Shown piece after piece: positions 51,052-60,531 of a stretch of 64,000 nt of DNA. How positions within the stretch are numbered: position 1 is the first letter of the stretch; each line of letters starts with the position of its first letter. Source of the stretch: Micromonospora sp. M71_S20 (lineage in GTDB: Bacteria > Actinomycetota > Actinomycetes > Mycobacteriales > Micromonosporaceae); assembly GCF_003664255.1 (NCBI RefSeq), contig NZ_RCCV01000002.1, positions 2,501 through 66,500 on the forward strand, in the 5' to 3' direction. The translations under genes and the position numbers were made by a program. Below the pieces are notes generated by a model, which saw nothing but the letters and a program-made list of their open reading frames with translations, was not told the DNA's origin and made no database searches.

Positions 51052-51100
51052 CCGGGCCCCGACGCCGCCCGCGGGCCGAGTTCCCCGGCGCGGGCGACGG

Positions 51101-51634
51101 TCAGGCCGCCTCGGACTCGCGCAGGTCGAGCCAGTCGGCCCAGCGGGGATCCGGCGCCCGGTGGCCGAGCACCCGCCAGGCGGTGCCCTTCGGGGCCGCC
51201 GGCAGCGCGTGCAGCCGCCAGCCCAGCTCGGCCGGCGTCTTGTCGCCTTTGGTGTGGTTGCACCGGGCGCAGGCCGCCACGACGTTCTCCCAGGCGTGCC
51301 GGCCGCCCCGGCTGCGCGGGAAGACGTGGTCGATGGTCTCGGCGGGGCCCCGGCAGTAGGCGCAACGCCAGCCGTCCCGGGCGAAGATGCCGCGGCGGGA
51401 GAGCCCGACGTGGGCGCGGTAGGGCACCCGTACGAAGCGGGTGAGCCGGACGACCGACGGCACCGGCAGCGCGTCGCGGGCGCTGTGCAGGATGCCGTCG
51501 CCGTCGGCGACGCAGACCGCCTTGGCGGAGAGCACGAGAATGGCGGCACGACGCACCGACACGACGCACAGCGGCTCGTAGGTGGCGTTGAGGACCAGCG
51601 CACCGGAGCCCACCGTGGGTCGTATGTCAGGCAT
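51101..51634 (-). CDS. HNH endonuclease family protein
   Basis: A 177-aa nuclease-like protein. The treble-clef HNH motif is complete: CAYCRGPAETIDHVFPRSRG, WENVVAACARCNHTKGDKTP, with two CxxC zinc pairs and the catalytic His in TIDHV. The N-terminal 100 residues (ALVLNATYEPLCVVSVRRAA, VPSVVRLTRFVRVPYR) are the usual partner of this actinobacterial HNH type, which is encoded in the core genome and is not obviously mobile. ATG 51634 is preferred over GTG 51643 because GGGAGG is 9 nt upstream. Biological role unknown, perhaps DNA repair. Confidence 0.9.
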   Translation of the reverse strand: MPDIRPTVGSGALVLNATYEPLCVVSVRRAAILVLSAKAVCVADGDGILHSARDALPVPSVVRLTRFVRVPYRAHVGLSRRGIFARDGWRCAYCRGPAETIDHVFPRSRGGRHAWENVVAACARCNHTKGDKTPAELGWRLHALPAAPKGTAWRVLGHRAPDPRWADWLDLRESEAA

Positions 51635-51756
51635 CGCGTTCACCCTCCCGGTTCAGCGGCCCCTGCTCGCCACCGCCGACCGGAAACGGGCACGGCGACC
51701 CACCACGGCCGACGCCGGCCGGATCACCGACGTCCGTGCGCCCATCGTCCCTGATC

Positions 51757-51789
51757 GGACCCCGGATTGCACGTACTAATCCGGGGTCC
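51757..51789. other. strong orphan hairpin between divergent genes
   Basis: A perfect 12-bp inverted repeat (51757-51768 and 51778-51789) encloses a 9-nt loop. It lies in the 297-nt gap between divergent HNH and MscS genes, where no coding gene ends. It may terminate an unannotated small RNA or be a leader structure of the MscS gene. Confidence 0.5.
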
Positions 51790-51931
51790 CTCCGGAAGCG
51801 ATCCCCGCGCGTGTCAAGATGACCGGTTCGCCCGCGTCCCGCACGGCGCCGTGGCCCCGGGACGCCGGGGCGGGGTCACGCCGCGGAGGGTCGGCGGGAT
51901 CCGGCCCCGCCTGGTGGGGTACGAAGACAGC

Positions 51932-52984
51932 GTGACCGTTGTCAGCCTGACGCCGCCCGCCCTGCCCGCCGTCGAGGCGCCGGACCCGGCTCCGTCGCCG
52001 ACCTGCCTGGACGACGCCCTCTGCAAGAGCGTCTACGACATGACCGGCTCGGTGTGGTTCGCCGAGGGCAGCTACTGGATCCTGCTCAAGCCGCTGCGGA
52101 TAGCGCTGATCCTGCTGCTGGCGGTCGCCGCCCGGTGGCTGGTGCACCGCACGATCCGCCGGCTGGTGCGCACCACCACCGACGCGGGCGTGCCGACCAT
52201 GCTGCGCCCGCTGCGCGAGCGGATCCCCACCGCCTCCGTCGAGCCGGGCGAGTTCGTTCCGGAGCGCCGCCGGCAGCGGGCCGAGGCGATCGGTTCGGTG
52301 CTGCGCAGCCTGAGCACCGCGTTCATCTTCGGCATCGCGCTGTTGATGATCCTCAAGGAGTTCAGCTTCGACCTGGCCCCGCTGCTGGCCAGCGCCGGCA
52401 TCGCGGGCGTGGCCCTCGGCTTCGGCGCGCAGAGCCTGGTCAAGGACCTGATCGCCGGCCTGTTCATGCTGATCGAGGACCAGTACGGCGTCGGCGACAC
52501 CGTGGACCTCGGCGAGGCGACCGGCGTGGTGGAGTCGGTCGGGCTGCGGGTCACCACCGTCCGCGACGGGCGGGGTGTGCTCTGGTACATCCGCAACGGC
52601 GAGATCGTCCGGGTGGGCAACAAGAGCCAGGGTTGGGCCCTGGTGGTGGTCGACCTGCCGATCGGCTTCGCCGGCACGGAGGAGGCCACGGCCGTGCTGC
52701 GGACCGCCGCCGCCTCGGTGGCGATCGACCCCGACCTGGCGCCGGAGATCGTCGAGGCCCCGGAGGTGCTGGGCGTCGAGCAGATGACGGTCGACGGCGC
52801 GGTCATCCGTACGGTGGTCAAGACGACGGCGGACGGGCAGTTCGCCGTCGGCCGGGAGCTGCGTCGCCGGCTCGCCGAGGCGTTGGAGAACTCCGGCATC
52901 ACCGCGAAGATCGCCGCCGCCCGGTTCTACCCGGGCATGCCGGTGCGCACCCCCGGCGAGACCGGGCAGGGTGGCGCCACCTGA
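51932..52984 (+). CDS. MscS-family mechanosensitive channel
   Basis: A 350-aa channel that would open under membrane tension after osmotic downshift. TM1 is IALILLLAVAARWLVHRTIR, TM2 FIFGIALLMILKEF, and the pore-lining TM3 LLASAGIAGVALGFGAQSLV, followed by the MscS core KDLIAGLFMLIEDQYGVGDT. The soluble vestibule domain (VVESVGLRVTTVRDGRGVLW to the end) follows. I start at GTG 51932 (VTVVSLTPPAL), because the open frame upstream encodes only low-complexity sequence. No operon partner is evident. Confidence 0.9.
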   Translation: MTVVSLTPPALPAVEAPDPAPSPTCLDDALCKSVYDMTGSVWFAEGSYWILLKPLRIALILLLAVAARWLVHRTIRRLVRTTTDAGVPTMLRPLRERIPTASVEPGEFVPERRRQRAEAIGSVLRSLSTAFIFGIALLMILKEFSFDLAPLLASAGIAGVALGFGAQSLVKDLIAGLFMLIEDQYGVGDTVDLGEATGVVESVGLRVTTVRDGRGVLWYIRNGEIVRVGNKSQGWALVVVDLPIGFAGTEEATAVLRTAAASVAIDPDLAPEIVEAPEVLGVEQMTVDGAVIRTVVKTTADGQFAVGRELRRRLAEALENSGITAKIAAARFYPGMPVRTPGETGQGGAT

Positions 52985-53213
52985 GGCACCGGAACGCCGG
53001 GCGGCGGGGGTCGCGAGCCGGGTGGCCCCTCGGGTATCGTCCGTTCGTTCAGTCGGAGATGCGACGATCTACCCCTTCGCCCTAGCCACTCGTCGGACGA
53101 TCGGGCAAAATCCGGTGCACGCGCTCCCCCGGAGCGTGATCACGTCCTCGCTGATCCGTAGATCTGACGACGGTTCCCGGGCCGTCCATCACGAGTGGCC
53201 CGCCAGGGGAACG

Positions 53214-54641
53214 ATGGAGGCGACGGTGCCTGACGAGCGACCCTCCCCGGAAGGGCCGGCAACCTTCCGCGAGGTGTTCGCCAATCGCGAATACGGCGCC
53301 GTCTTCACGGCGAGCGCGCTCTCCTGGATCGGCGACTACATCGCCAAGGCCGCGGTCACCCTGCTGGTCTACGAGGAGACCCGGTCGGTCGCGCTCTCGG
53401 CCGCCGCCTTCGCGGTGAGCTACCTGCCCTGGCTCGTCGGCGGCCCCCTGCTCGCCACGCTCGCGGAACGGCACCGCTACCGGCAGGTCATGGTGGTCTG
53501 CGACCTCGTCCGGATGGTGCTGATGGTGTGCATCGCCATCCCCGGCATGCCGGTCCCGATGATCCTGGCCCTGCTCTTCGCCACCACGCTGGCCAATCCA
53601 CCGAGCCAGGCCGCCAAGTCGGCGCTGATCCCCCTGATCCTCACCGGGGACCGCCTGGTGGTCGGGCTGTCGATGATCAGCAGCGTCGGCCAGGCCGCCC
53701 AGGTCGTCGGCTACCTGGCGGGCGCGGCCATCGCCGCGTTCAACCCGACCACCGCGCTCCTGGTGAACGCGGCGACCTTCGCCCTGTCGGCCGCGCTGGT
53801 CCGCTTCGGCGTGGCCGACCGACCGACGGCGATGACCGCCGCGCACCGCAGCCACCTGCTGCGGGAGACCGCGCAGGGCTTCCAGATCGTGTTCGGCACA
53901 CCGGTGCTGCGGGCCATCGCCGTGCTGGTCTTCGCCGCCATGCTCTTCTCCGTGGTGCCGGAGGGCCTCGCCGCCGCCTGGGCGAGCGAGCACGCCGGCC
54001 AGCTGGACGCCGGCGCCGCCCAGGCGATCATCATGGCGGCGAACCCCGTCGGCTTCATCCTCGGCGGCCTCATCGTCAGCCGGGCATTCGGGCCGGACCG
54101 CCGGCTGAGCCTGATGCGGCCGTTGGCGGTGCTCTCCCCGCTGGCCCTGGTGCCCGCCCTGCTCGACCCGCCGCCGCTGGTGGTGGCGCTGCTCGCCGCC
54201 GCCTGCGGGTTCGCCGTCGCCGGCATGCTGCCGGTGGCCAACGGGCTCTTCGTCCGGGCGCTGCCCGACGGCTTCCGGGCCCGCGCCTTCGGCGTGATGG
54301 CGACCGGCGTCCAGGTCATCCAGGGCCTGGCCGTCCTGGTCACCGGGCTGCTGGCCGAGCGATACTCCATCCCGCTCGTGGTCGGGGTGTGGAGCGCCGT
54401 CGGGGTGCTGCTGATGACGCTCGCCGCCCTGCGCTGGCCGAGCCGGTCGGCGATCGACGCGGCCATCGAGGCGGCCCAGCAGGCGGGCGGAGCGGCCCAG
54501 CAGGCGGGCGCGGTGGCCCCCCGGCAGGCGGACGGGGCGACCGGTCCCGCCACGCCGGCGGGCGCGCAGGAGCGGTCCGGCGGGCCGGCGGACCGCTGGG
54601 CGGTCGCCCCGGCGAAGCGGGACAGCGGCGGCACACGGTGA
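53214..54641 (+). CDS. MFS transporter (enterobactin-exporter/MFS_3-like)
   Basis: A 475-aa integral membrane protein with twelve hydrophobic stretches. The opening FREVFANREYGAVFTASALSWIGDYIAKAA and LLATLAERHRYRQVMVVCDL are typical of MFS_3-type permeases. A cytoplasmic tail of about 60 residues holds a duplicated QQAGGAAQQAGA stretch encoded by short DNA repeats near 54475-54520. Start choice is uncertain between ATG 53214 (AGGGGA upstream) and GTG 53226 (GGAGG 5 nt upstream). The substrate is unknown, and no neighbouring biosynthetic genes suggest one. Confidence 0.88.
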   Translation: MEATVPDERPSPEGPATFREVFANREYGAVFTASALSWIGDYIAKAAVTLLVYEETRSVALSAAAFAVSYLPWLVGGPLLATLAERHRYRQVMVVCDLVRMVLMVCIAIPGMPVPMILALLFATTLANPPSQAAKSALIPLILTGDRLVVGLSMISSVGQAAQVVGYLAGAAIAAFNPTTALLVNAATFALSAALVRFGVADRPTAMTAAHRSHLLRETAQGFQIVFGTPVLRAIAVLVFAAMLFSVVPEGLAAAWASEHAGQLDAGAAQAIIMAANPVGFILGGLIVSRAFGPDRRLSLMRPLAVLSPLALVPALLDPPPLVVALLAAACGFAVAGMLPVANGLFVRALPDGFRARAFGVMATGVQVIQGLAVLVTGLLAERYSIPLVVGVWSAVGVLLMTLAALRWPSRSAIDAAIEAAQQAGGAAQQAGAVAPRQADGATGPATPAGAQERSGGPADRWAVAPAKRDSGGTR

Positions 54642-54699
54642 CCCGACCCACAGCCGGCACCCCCCGGTCGCCCGACGCGGCACCTGGCAGGATGGAACG

Positions 54700-55128
54700 G
54701 TGAATGCCGCAGGTGAGTCCGACCGTCCCGGTGCGTCGATGACCCTCTTCGAAGCGGTCGGCGGCGAGCCCACTTTCCGCAAGCTGGTGGACGAGTTCTA
54801 CGCCGGGGTCGCCGACGACCCGCTGCTGCGTCCCATGTATCCCGAGGAGGACCTGGGCCCGGCCGCTGACCGGTTGACCCTGTTCCTCATGCAGTACTGG
54901 GGCGGCCCCAACACGTACTCGGCGCAACGGGGGCACCCGCGGCTGCGGATGCGCCACGCGCCGTACCGGATCGGCGCCGCCGAGCGGGACGCGTGGCTGC
55001 TCCACATGCGCCGCGCCGTGGACCGCCTCGACCTGCCACCGGAGATCGCCACCGCGCTGTGGGACTACCTGGAGCGGGCCGCCTACTTCATGGTCAACGC
55101 GATGGAGGACCCGGCCGGGCCGGCCTGA
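54700..55128 (+). CDS. glbO: truncated haemoglobin, group II (GlbO)
   Basis: A 142-aa 2-over-2 haemoglobin. Features: LFEAVGGEPTFRKLVDEFYA opening, YPEEDLGPAADRLTLFLMQYW with the Tyr/Trp pair of group II, and the proximal His in LRMRHAPYRIG. Group II globins bind O2/NO and are linked to aerobic respiration or NO detoxification. The GTG start at 54700 has a CAGGAT box 6 nt upstream and may be leaderless. It is convergent with the YbjN gene, separated by a hairpin. Length and sequence agree with mycobacterial GlbO. Confidence 0.95.
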   Translation: MNAAGESDRPGASMTLFEAVGGEPTFRKLVDEFYAGVADDPLLRPMYPEEDLGPAADRLTLFLMQYWGGPNTYSAQRGHPRLRMRHAPYRIGAAERDAWLLHMRRAVDRLDLPPEIATALWDYLERAAYFMVNAMEDPAGPA

Positions 55129-55136
55129 CCCGGCAG

Positions 55137-55176
55137 GCCGTCGGGCGGCCCGGCGGATGCCAGGCGGCCCGACGGC
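55137..55176. terminator. terminator between glbO and YbjN genes
   Basis: A 10-bp perfect inverted repeat (55137-55146 and 55167-55176) with a 20-nt loop lies between convergent genes ending at 55128 and 55217. Confidence 0.5.
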
Positions 55177-55216
55177 GTCGGACGGGTACCGGATCGCCCG
55201 GCGGGCGTCCGGCGGC

Positions 55217-55804
55217 TCAGAGCAGGGCGCCCTCGTCGTGCAGCCAGTCCACGAAGCTGGTGGCGACCGCCGCGCCGCAGTCGAGCATCTCGACCAGCAG
55301 CGCGTCGTGTGCCCCGGCGCCGAAGGGCACCTGCAACTCCGCGTAGATCGGCAACTGGCCGCGCTCGGTCGGGTCTCCGACATAGGCCTTGCAGAAGCGG
55401 CGGGTGTGGTTCCACTCGTTGACCACGCGGTAGGCGCGGTCGGCCCAGTCCGGCGGCACCGTCGCGTGTGGACGGGCCCGCATCACCAGGATCTCGTCCT
55501 CCGGACCCTCCAGTGTGACCAGCACGGCGTGCCGCTCCCACATGGCCAGCAGGTTGCCGTCGCCGTCGGCCAGGTAGCGCACGTCGAGCCTGTCGAGTGC
55601 GTCGCATACCCGGCGCAGGGTTACCGGTTCGACCGTGGCGGACATGTCCGCGATCACGGCTCGCTCCGTCGGCGGGCAGTCGTCTGCCGGCTGACGGGGG
55701 GTCGGTGGTCCGACCCGGACGGTGCTCTCCACTGTGATCCCGCTCCGCCTTTCCGAGTCGCCGCCGCCGTTGGCGGGACCGGGGCGCCATGACCACCACG
55801 GCAT
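55217..55804 (-). CDS. YbjN domain protein
   Basis: A 195-aa soluble protein with a YbjN (type III secretion chaperone-like) domain at about 60-185: VTLRRVCDALDRLDVRYLAD, LAMWERHAVLVTLEGPEDEI, ADRAYRVVNEWNHTRRFCKA. Its N-terminal 50 residues, starting MPWWSWRPGPANGGG, look disordered. YbjN-domain proteins act in sensing and stress regulation without catalytic activity. Actinobacteria often carry two paralogues; only one is in the window. ATG 55804 has GAGTGAGG about 9 nt upstream. Confidence 0.88.
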   Translation of the reverse strand: MPWWSWRPGPANGGGDSERRSGITVESTVRVGPPTPRQPADDCPPTERAVIADMSATVEPVTLRRVCDALDRLDVRYLADGDGNLLAMWERHAVLVTLEGPEDEILVMRARPHATVPPDWADRAYRVVNEWNHTRRFCKAYVGDPTERGQLPIYAELQVPFGAGAHDALLVEMLDCGAAVATSFVDWLHDEGALL

Positions 55805-55933
55805 CGCTCGCGCACCTCACTCCCCAGCGGATCCAGTCGCCTACGGTGCGTTGGATCCGAGGATGGACGGTACCCGGACAGCCGGGTTGAAGCACCCCCC
55901 CAACGGCAGCCCCAGGACAGAAGAATGACGGCG

Positions 55934-55953
55934 GGTCATCCGAACGGATGACC
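55934..55953 (-). terminator. terminator of the ettA operon
   Basis: GGTCATCCG-AA-CGGATGACC directly abuts the stop codon at 55954. On the minus strand it can form a 7-9 bp stem, followed by CGCCGTCATTC. Confidence 0.55.
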
Positions 55954-56679
55954 TCAGACGGGCCGCACGGCAAGATCGGTGGCCTTCTGCGACCAGATCG
56001 CTCCGTACGGTCCCACCAGGCCGACCCATCGGCCGACCGTGCGCACCTGGACGTCGCCCCCGCCGACCGTCCCGGCGGACCCCTCGGCGGACCCCAGGAA
56101 GCCCATCCGGACCAACCCCTGGACCATCCGCTGGGTCACCTCGACCGGCTCGCCGGGCGGGTCCTCCGGGGTGACCACCACGGGCACGTGGTCGAGCAGC
56201 GCGTCCCGCAGCGCCCGCTGCCCGACCGCACGCCCGCCGACGCCGTGGGTGCTGGCGTCCCGCAGGGCTCCCGCCGCCGCCGCAGCGATCCGCCGCAGCT
56301 CCGCGCCCGGCAGCGTCTCCACGCGGCGGCTCGCCGTGGGCGGCAGCGGCCACCGCCACCGCTCGTCCCGCCGCGTCGGCAGGGTTGCGCCGCCCGCCGC
56401 CAACTCGGCCAGCAACTCGCCGGCTGCGACCGTGGCGTCGCCGGGGCCCTCGCCGGCCACCGTGCGCACGACCAGCACGCCCCACGGCAGACGCCCCCAG
56501 AGGGCCGTACGGCCCGTCGCGCCGGCCGACCTGAGCCGGACCGGCGCGCCGCCGTCCAGCCGGACGAGGCGGGCCAGGAAGGCCTCCGCGTCGGCCGCGT
56601 CGACGATCCCGTGCCCGCCGGCGACCGTTCCGCCGCCACCGGCCCCCGCCGGGGCCACCGGCCCGTCGGCCGCCGTCAC
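55954..56679 (-). CDS. hypothetical protein, third gene of the ettA operon
   Basis: A 241-aa cytoplasmic protein with no family I recognise. GTG 56679 overlaps the thioesterase stop (GTGA). The sequence contains an alpha/beta-like core (AEAFLARLVRLDGGAPVRLR, ALWGRLPWGVLVVRTVAG, ATVAAGELLAELA) and a middle block RRDERWRWPLPP. The C-terminal QVRTVGRWVGLVGPYGAIWS repeats a W-rich motif. Reliable coupling suggests it works with, or is expressed with, the thioesterase and EttA. No signal or TM segment is present. Confidence 0.75.
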   Translation of the reverse strand: MTAADGPVAPAGAGGGGTVAGGHGIVDAADAEAFLARLVRLDGGAPVRLRSAGATGRTALWGRLPWGVLVVRTVAGEGPGDATVAAGELLAELAAGGATLPTRRDERWRWPLPPTASRRVETLPGAELRRIAAAAAGALRDASTHGVGGRAVGQRALRDALLDHVPVVVTPEDPPGEPVEVTQRMVQGLVRMGFLGSAEGSAGTVGGGDVQVRTVGRWVGLVGPYGAIWSQKATDLAVRPV

Positions 56680-57122
56680 GCCACCGGCCCCTGCGGCGCG
56701 TACGTGAGCAGGAACGTCCGCTCCTCCGGGGTGATCCGCCGGGGCCGCTGCCGGGTCAGGTCGAACGGCACCAGCACCGAACGGGCGCGGCTGGCCAGCA
56801 CCTCGCCGTCGAAGAGTTCGTAGGCGACGGTGAACGACGCGCCTCGGATCTCCTCCACCCACAGCTCGATGCGCACGGTGGGGGCGGCCTCGGCGGTGGC
56901 CCGGCCGAGTGCGTACTCGACCGGGCGCAGGTAGTCGATCTCGTGCCGACTGATCACGACGCCGTCGGCGAACGAGCCCACTCCCCACGCCCGGCCGCCG
57001 GCGAACATCAACGCCACCCGCGCCTCCTCGTAGAGGGTGAGGAAGCGCGAGTTGTTGATGTGGCCGTACGCGTCGAGGTCGGACCACCGCAGGGTGCAGT
57101 GGTAGACGAAACGGTCCGCCAC
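56676..57122 (-). CDS. acyl-CoA thioesterase (4HBT hotdog family)
   Basis: A 148-aa hotdog-fold thioesterase. The catalytic Asp motif is RWSDLDAYGHINNSRFLTLYEEA (about 13-35), with the 4-hydroxybenzoyl-CoA thioesterase/YbgC pattern; VISRHEIDYLRPVEYALGRA and SFTVAYELFDGEVLASRARS follow. It should hydrolyse an acyl-CoA, type unknown. GTG 57122 begins 1 nt after the ettA TGA, so expression is coupled to ettA. Confidence 0.9.
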   Translation of the reverse strand: MADRFVYHCTLRWSDLDAYGHINNSRFLTLYEEARVALMFAGGRAWGVGSFADGVVISRHEIDYLRPVEYALGRATAEAAPTVRIELWVEEIRGASFTVAYELFDGEVLASRARSVLVPFDLTRQRPRRITPEERTFLLTYAPQGPVA

Positions 57123-57123
57123 G

Positions 57124-58800
<1,677 letters not shown>

Positions 58801-58976
58801 GGTGCGGGCTACCTCCGTAGGTTGCGACTGGGTCGGCGGGCGCGGGCGCGGGCTGCGACCTCCGCCCGCCGCCGCCGGCCGGTGGCCGGCCGCACGCACG
58901 CCATCGTCAATCCTGACAGGTACGCGCCGTCGCGCCCACATCACCCCGCCCCCGACGCTCCGGACGCGTCGCACCA

Positions 58977-58996
58977 CCCCTGCTTCCGAGCAGGGG
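58977..58996. other. small hairpin in the ettA-otsA divergent region
   Basis: CCCCTGCT-TCCG-AGCAGGGG is a perfect 8-bp stem with a UUCG-like tetraloop. The 330-nt region 58801-59130 between the divergent genes has no coding content and must hold both promoters; none stands out. Confidence 0.4.
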
Positions 58997-59130
58997 TATC
59001 GACAAGATCACCCCAAGGGTTGGACCATCGTGGGAAGGGTAGGTGACTCCGGCACGGGGCCCCAGAAGCCGCAGCTACGCTCAGTACGCTCATTCGCGGT
59101 TGACCCGTCAGCACCCGGAGGTGGCCGAAC

Positions 59131-60531
59131 GTGACCGTCCGCAGCTCCTTTGTCGTAGTGGCGAACCGGCTACCCGTCGACGAGGTGAGCACACCTGAGG
59201 GACGGCAGTGGCGTCGCAGCCCCGGGGGGCTGGTGACCGCCCTGCACCCCGTGCTCGCCGAGCACCAGGGCACCTGGGTCGGCTGGGCCGGCGGCACCGG
59301 CGCCGCCCCCGAGCCCTTCGACCTGGAGGGCATCCGGCTGCACCCGGTACCGCTGAGCGCGGAGGAACTGGAGCGCTACTACGAGGGCCAGTCCAACGCG
59401 ACGATCTGGCCGCTCTACCACGACGCGGTGGAGACGCCGGCCTACAAGCGCCGCTGGCGCGAGGCGTACCGCCTGGTCAACGCCCGCTTCGCGGAGGCCG
59501 CGGCGGAGGTCGCGGCCGAGGGGGCGACGGTCTGGGTGCAGGACTACCAGCTCCAGCTCGTCCCGGCGATGCTCCGCGAGCTGCGGCCCGACCTGCGGAT
59601 CGGCTTCTTCCTGCACATCCCGTTCCCGCCCATCGAGCTGTTCATGCAGATGCCGTTCCGCACCGAGATCCTGCGCGGCCTGCTCGGCGCCGACCTGGTC
59701 GGGTTCCAGCAGCGCCTCGCCGCGCAGAACTTCGTCCGGCTGGCCCGGCACCTGCTCGGGCTGCGCTACGAGGGGCAGATGATCCAGGTCGACGGCCGCC
59801 AGGTGAAGGCCGGCGCGTTCCCGATCTCCATCGACACGAAGGAGATGGAGCGGCTGGCCGCCGACCCGGGCATCCAGGCCCGGGCGAAGGAGATCCGCGA
59901 GGAGCTGGGCAACCCGAAGACGATCATCCTGGGTGTCGACCGGCTGGACTACACCAAGGGCATCGAGTTGCGGCTGAAGGCCTTCCGCGAGCTGCTGGCT
60001 GACGGAAAGTTGACAGTTCCCGACGCGGTCATGGTGCAGGTCGCCACACCCAGCCGCGAGCGCGTGGAGCACTACCAGGCACTACGCGTGAAGGTGGAGC
60101 GGGAGGTCGGGCGCATCAACGGCGAGTTCGGCAGGGTCGGCGTGCCGGCAGTGCATTACCTGCATCAGTCGTACAGTCGCACTGAACTGGCCGCGATGTA
60201 CGCCGCCGCCGACGTGATGATGGTGACCCCGCTGCGAGACGGAATGAACCTGGTAGCCAAGGAGTACGTCGCATCGCGCGCCGACCAGGGCGGTGCACTC
60301 GTGCTCAGCGAGTTCGCCGGCGCCGCCACCGAGCTGCGTCAGGCGTTCCTGTGTAACCCGCACGACCCTGACGCGGTCAAGGACGCCCTGCTGAGGGCCG
60401 TGCACGTCGAGAAGCCGGAGGCCCGCCGCAGAATGCGGACAATGCAACGCCACCTACGCACCCACGACGTGGGGCACTGGGCGAAGTCGTTCCTCACCGA
60501 GCTCGGTGTGCCTCAAACGGAGGACGCGTGA
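59131..60531 (+). CDS. otsA: trehalose-6-phosphate synthase
   Basis: A 466-aa GT20 glycosyltransferase joining glucose (UDP- or GDP-glucose) to glucose 6-phosphate. Signature sites: [11 protein letters not shown] and [15 protein letters not shown] (N-terminal loop), [50 protein letters not shown], and the C-terminal nucleotide site [23 protein letters not shown] 59131 has GGAGG 8 nt upstream. The stop overlaps the start of the phosphatase-fusion gene (GTGA), so the two steps of trehalose synthesis are coupled. Confidence 0.97.
   Translation: MTVRSSFVVVANRLPVDEVSTPEGRQWRRSPGGLVTALHPVLAEHQGTWVGWAGGTGAAPEPFDLEGIRLHPVPLSAEELERYYEGQSNATIWPLYHDAVETPAYKRRWREAYRLVNARFAEAAAEVAAEGATVWVQDYQLQLVPAMLRELRPDLRIGFFLHIPFPPIELFMQMPFRTEILRGLLGADLVGFQQRLAAQNFVRLARHLLGLRYEGQMIQVDGRQVKAGAFPISIDTKEMERLAADPGIQARAKEIREELGNPKTIILGVDRLDYTKGIELRLKAFRELLADGKLTVPDAVMVQVATPSRERVEHYQALRVKVEREVGRINGEFGRVGVPAVHYLHQSYSRTELAAMYAAADVMMVTPLRDGMNLVAKEYVASRADQGGALVLSEFAGAATELRQAFLCNPHDPDAVKDALLRAVHVEKPEARRRMRTMQRHLRTHDVGHWAKSFLTELGVPQTEDA

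Noticed and set aside
54472..54535. Regulatory tandem repeats at the end of the MFS gene
   Set aside because: They lie inside the coding frame and encode a repeated QQAGGAAQQAGA tail.
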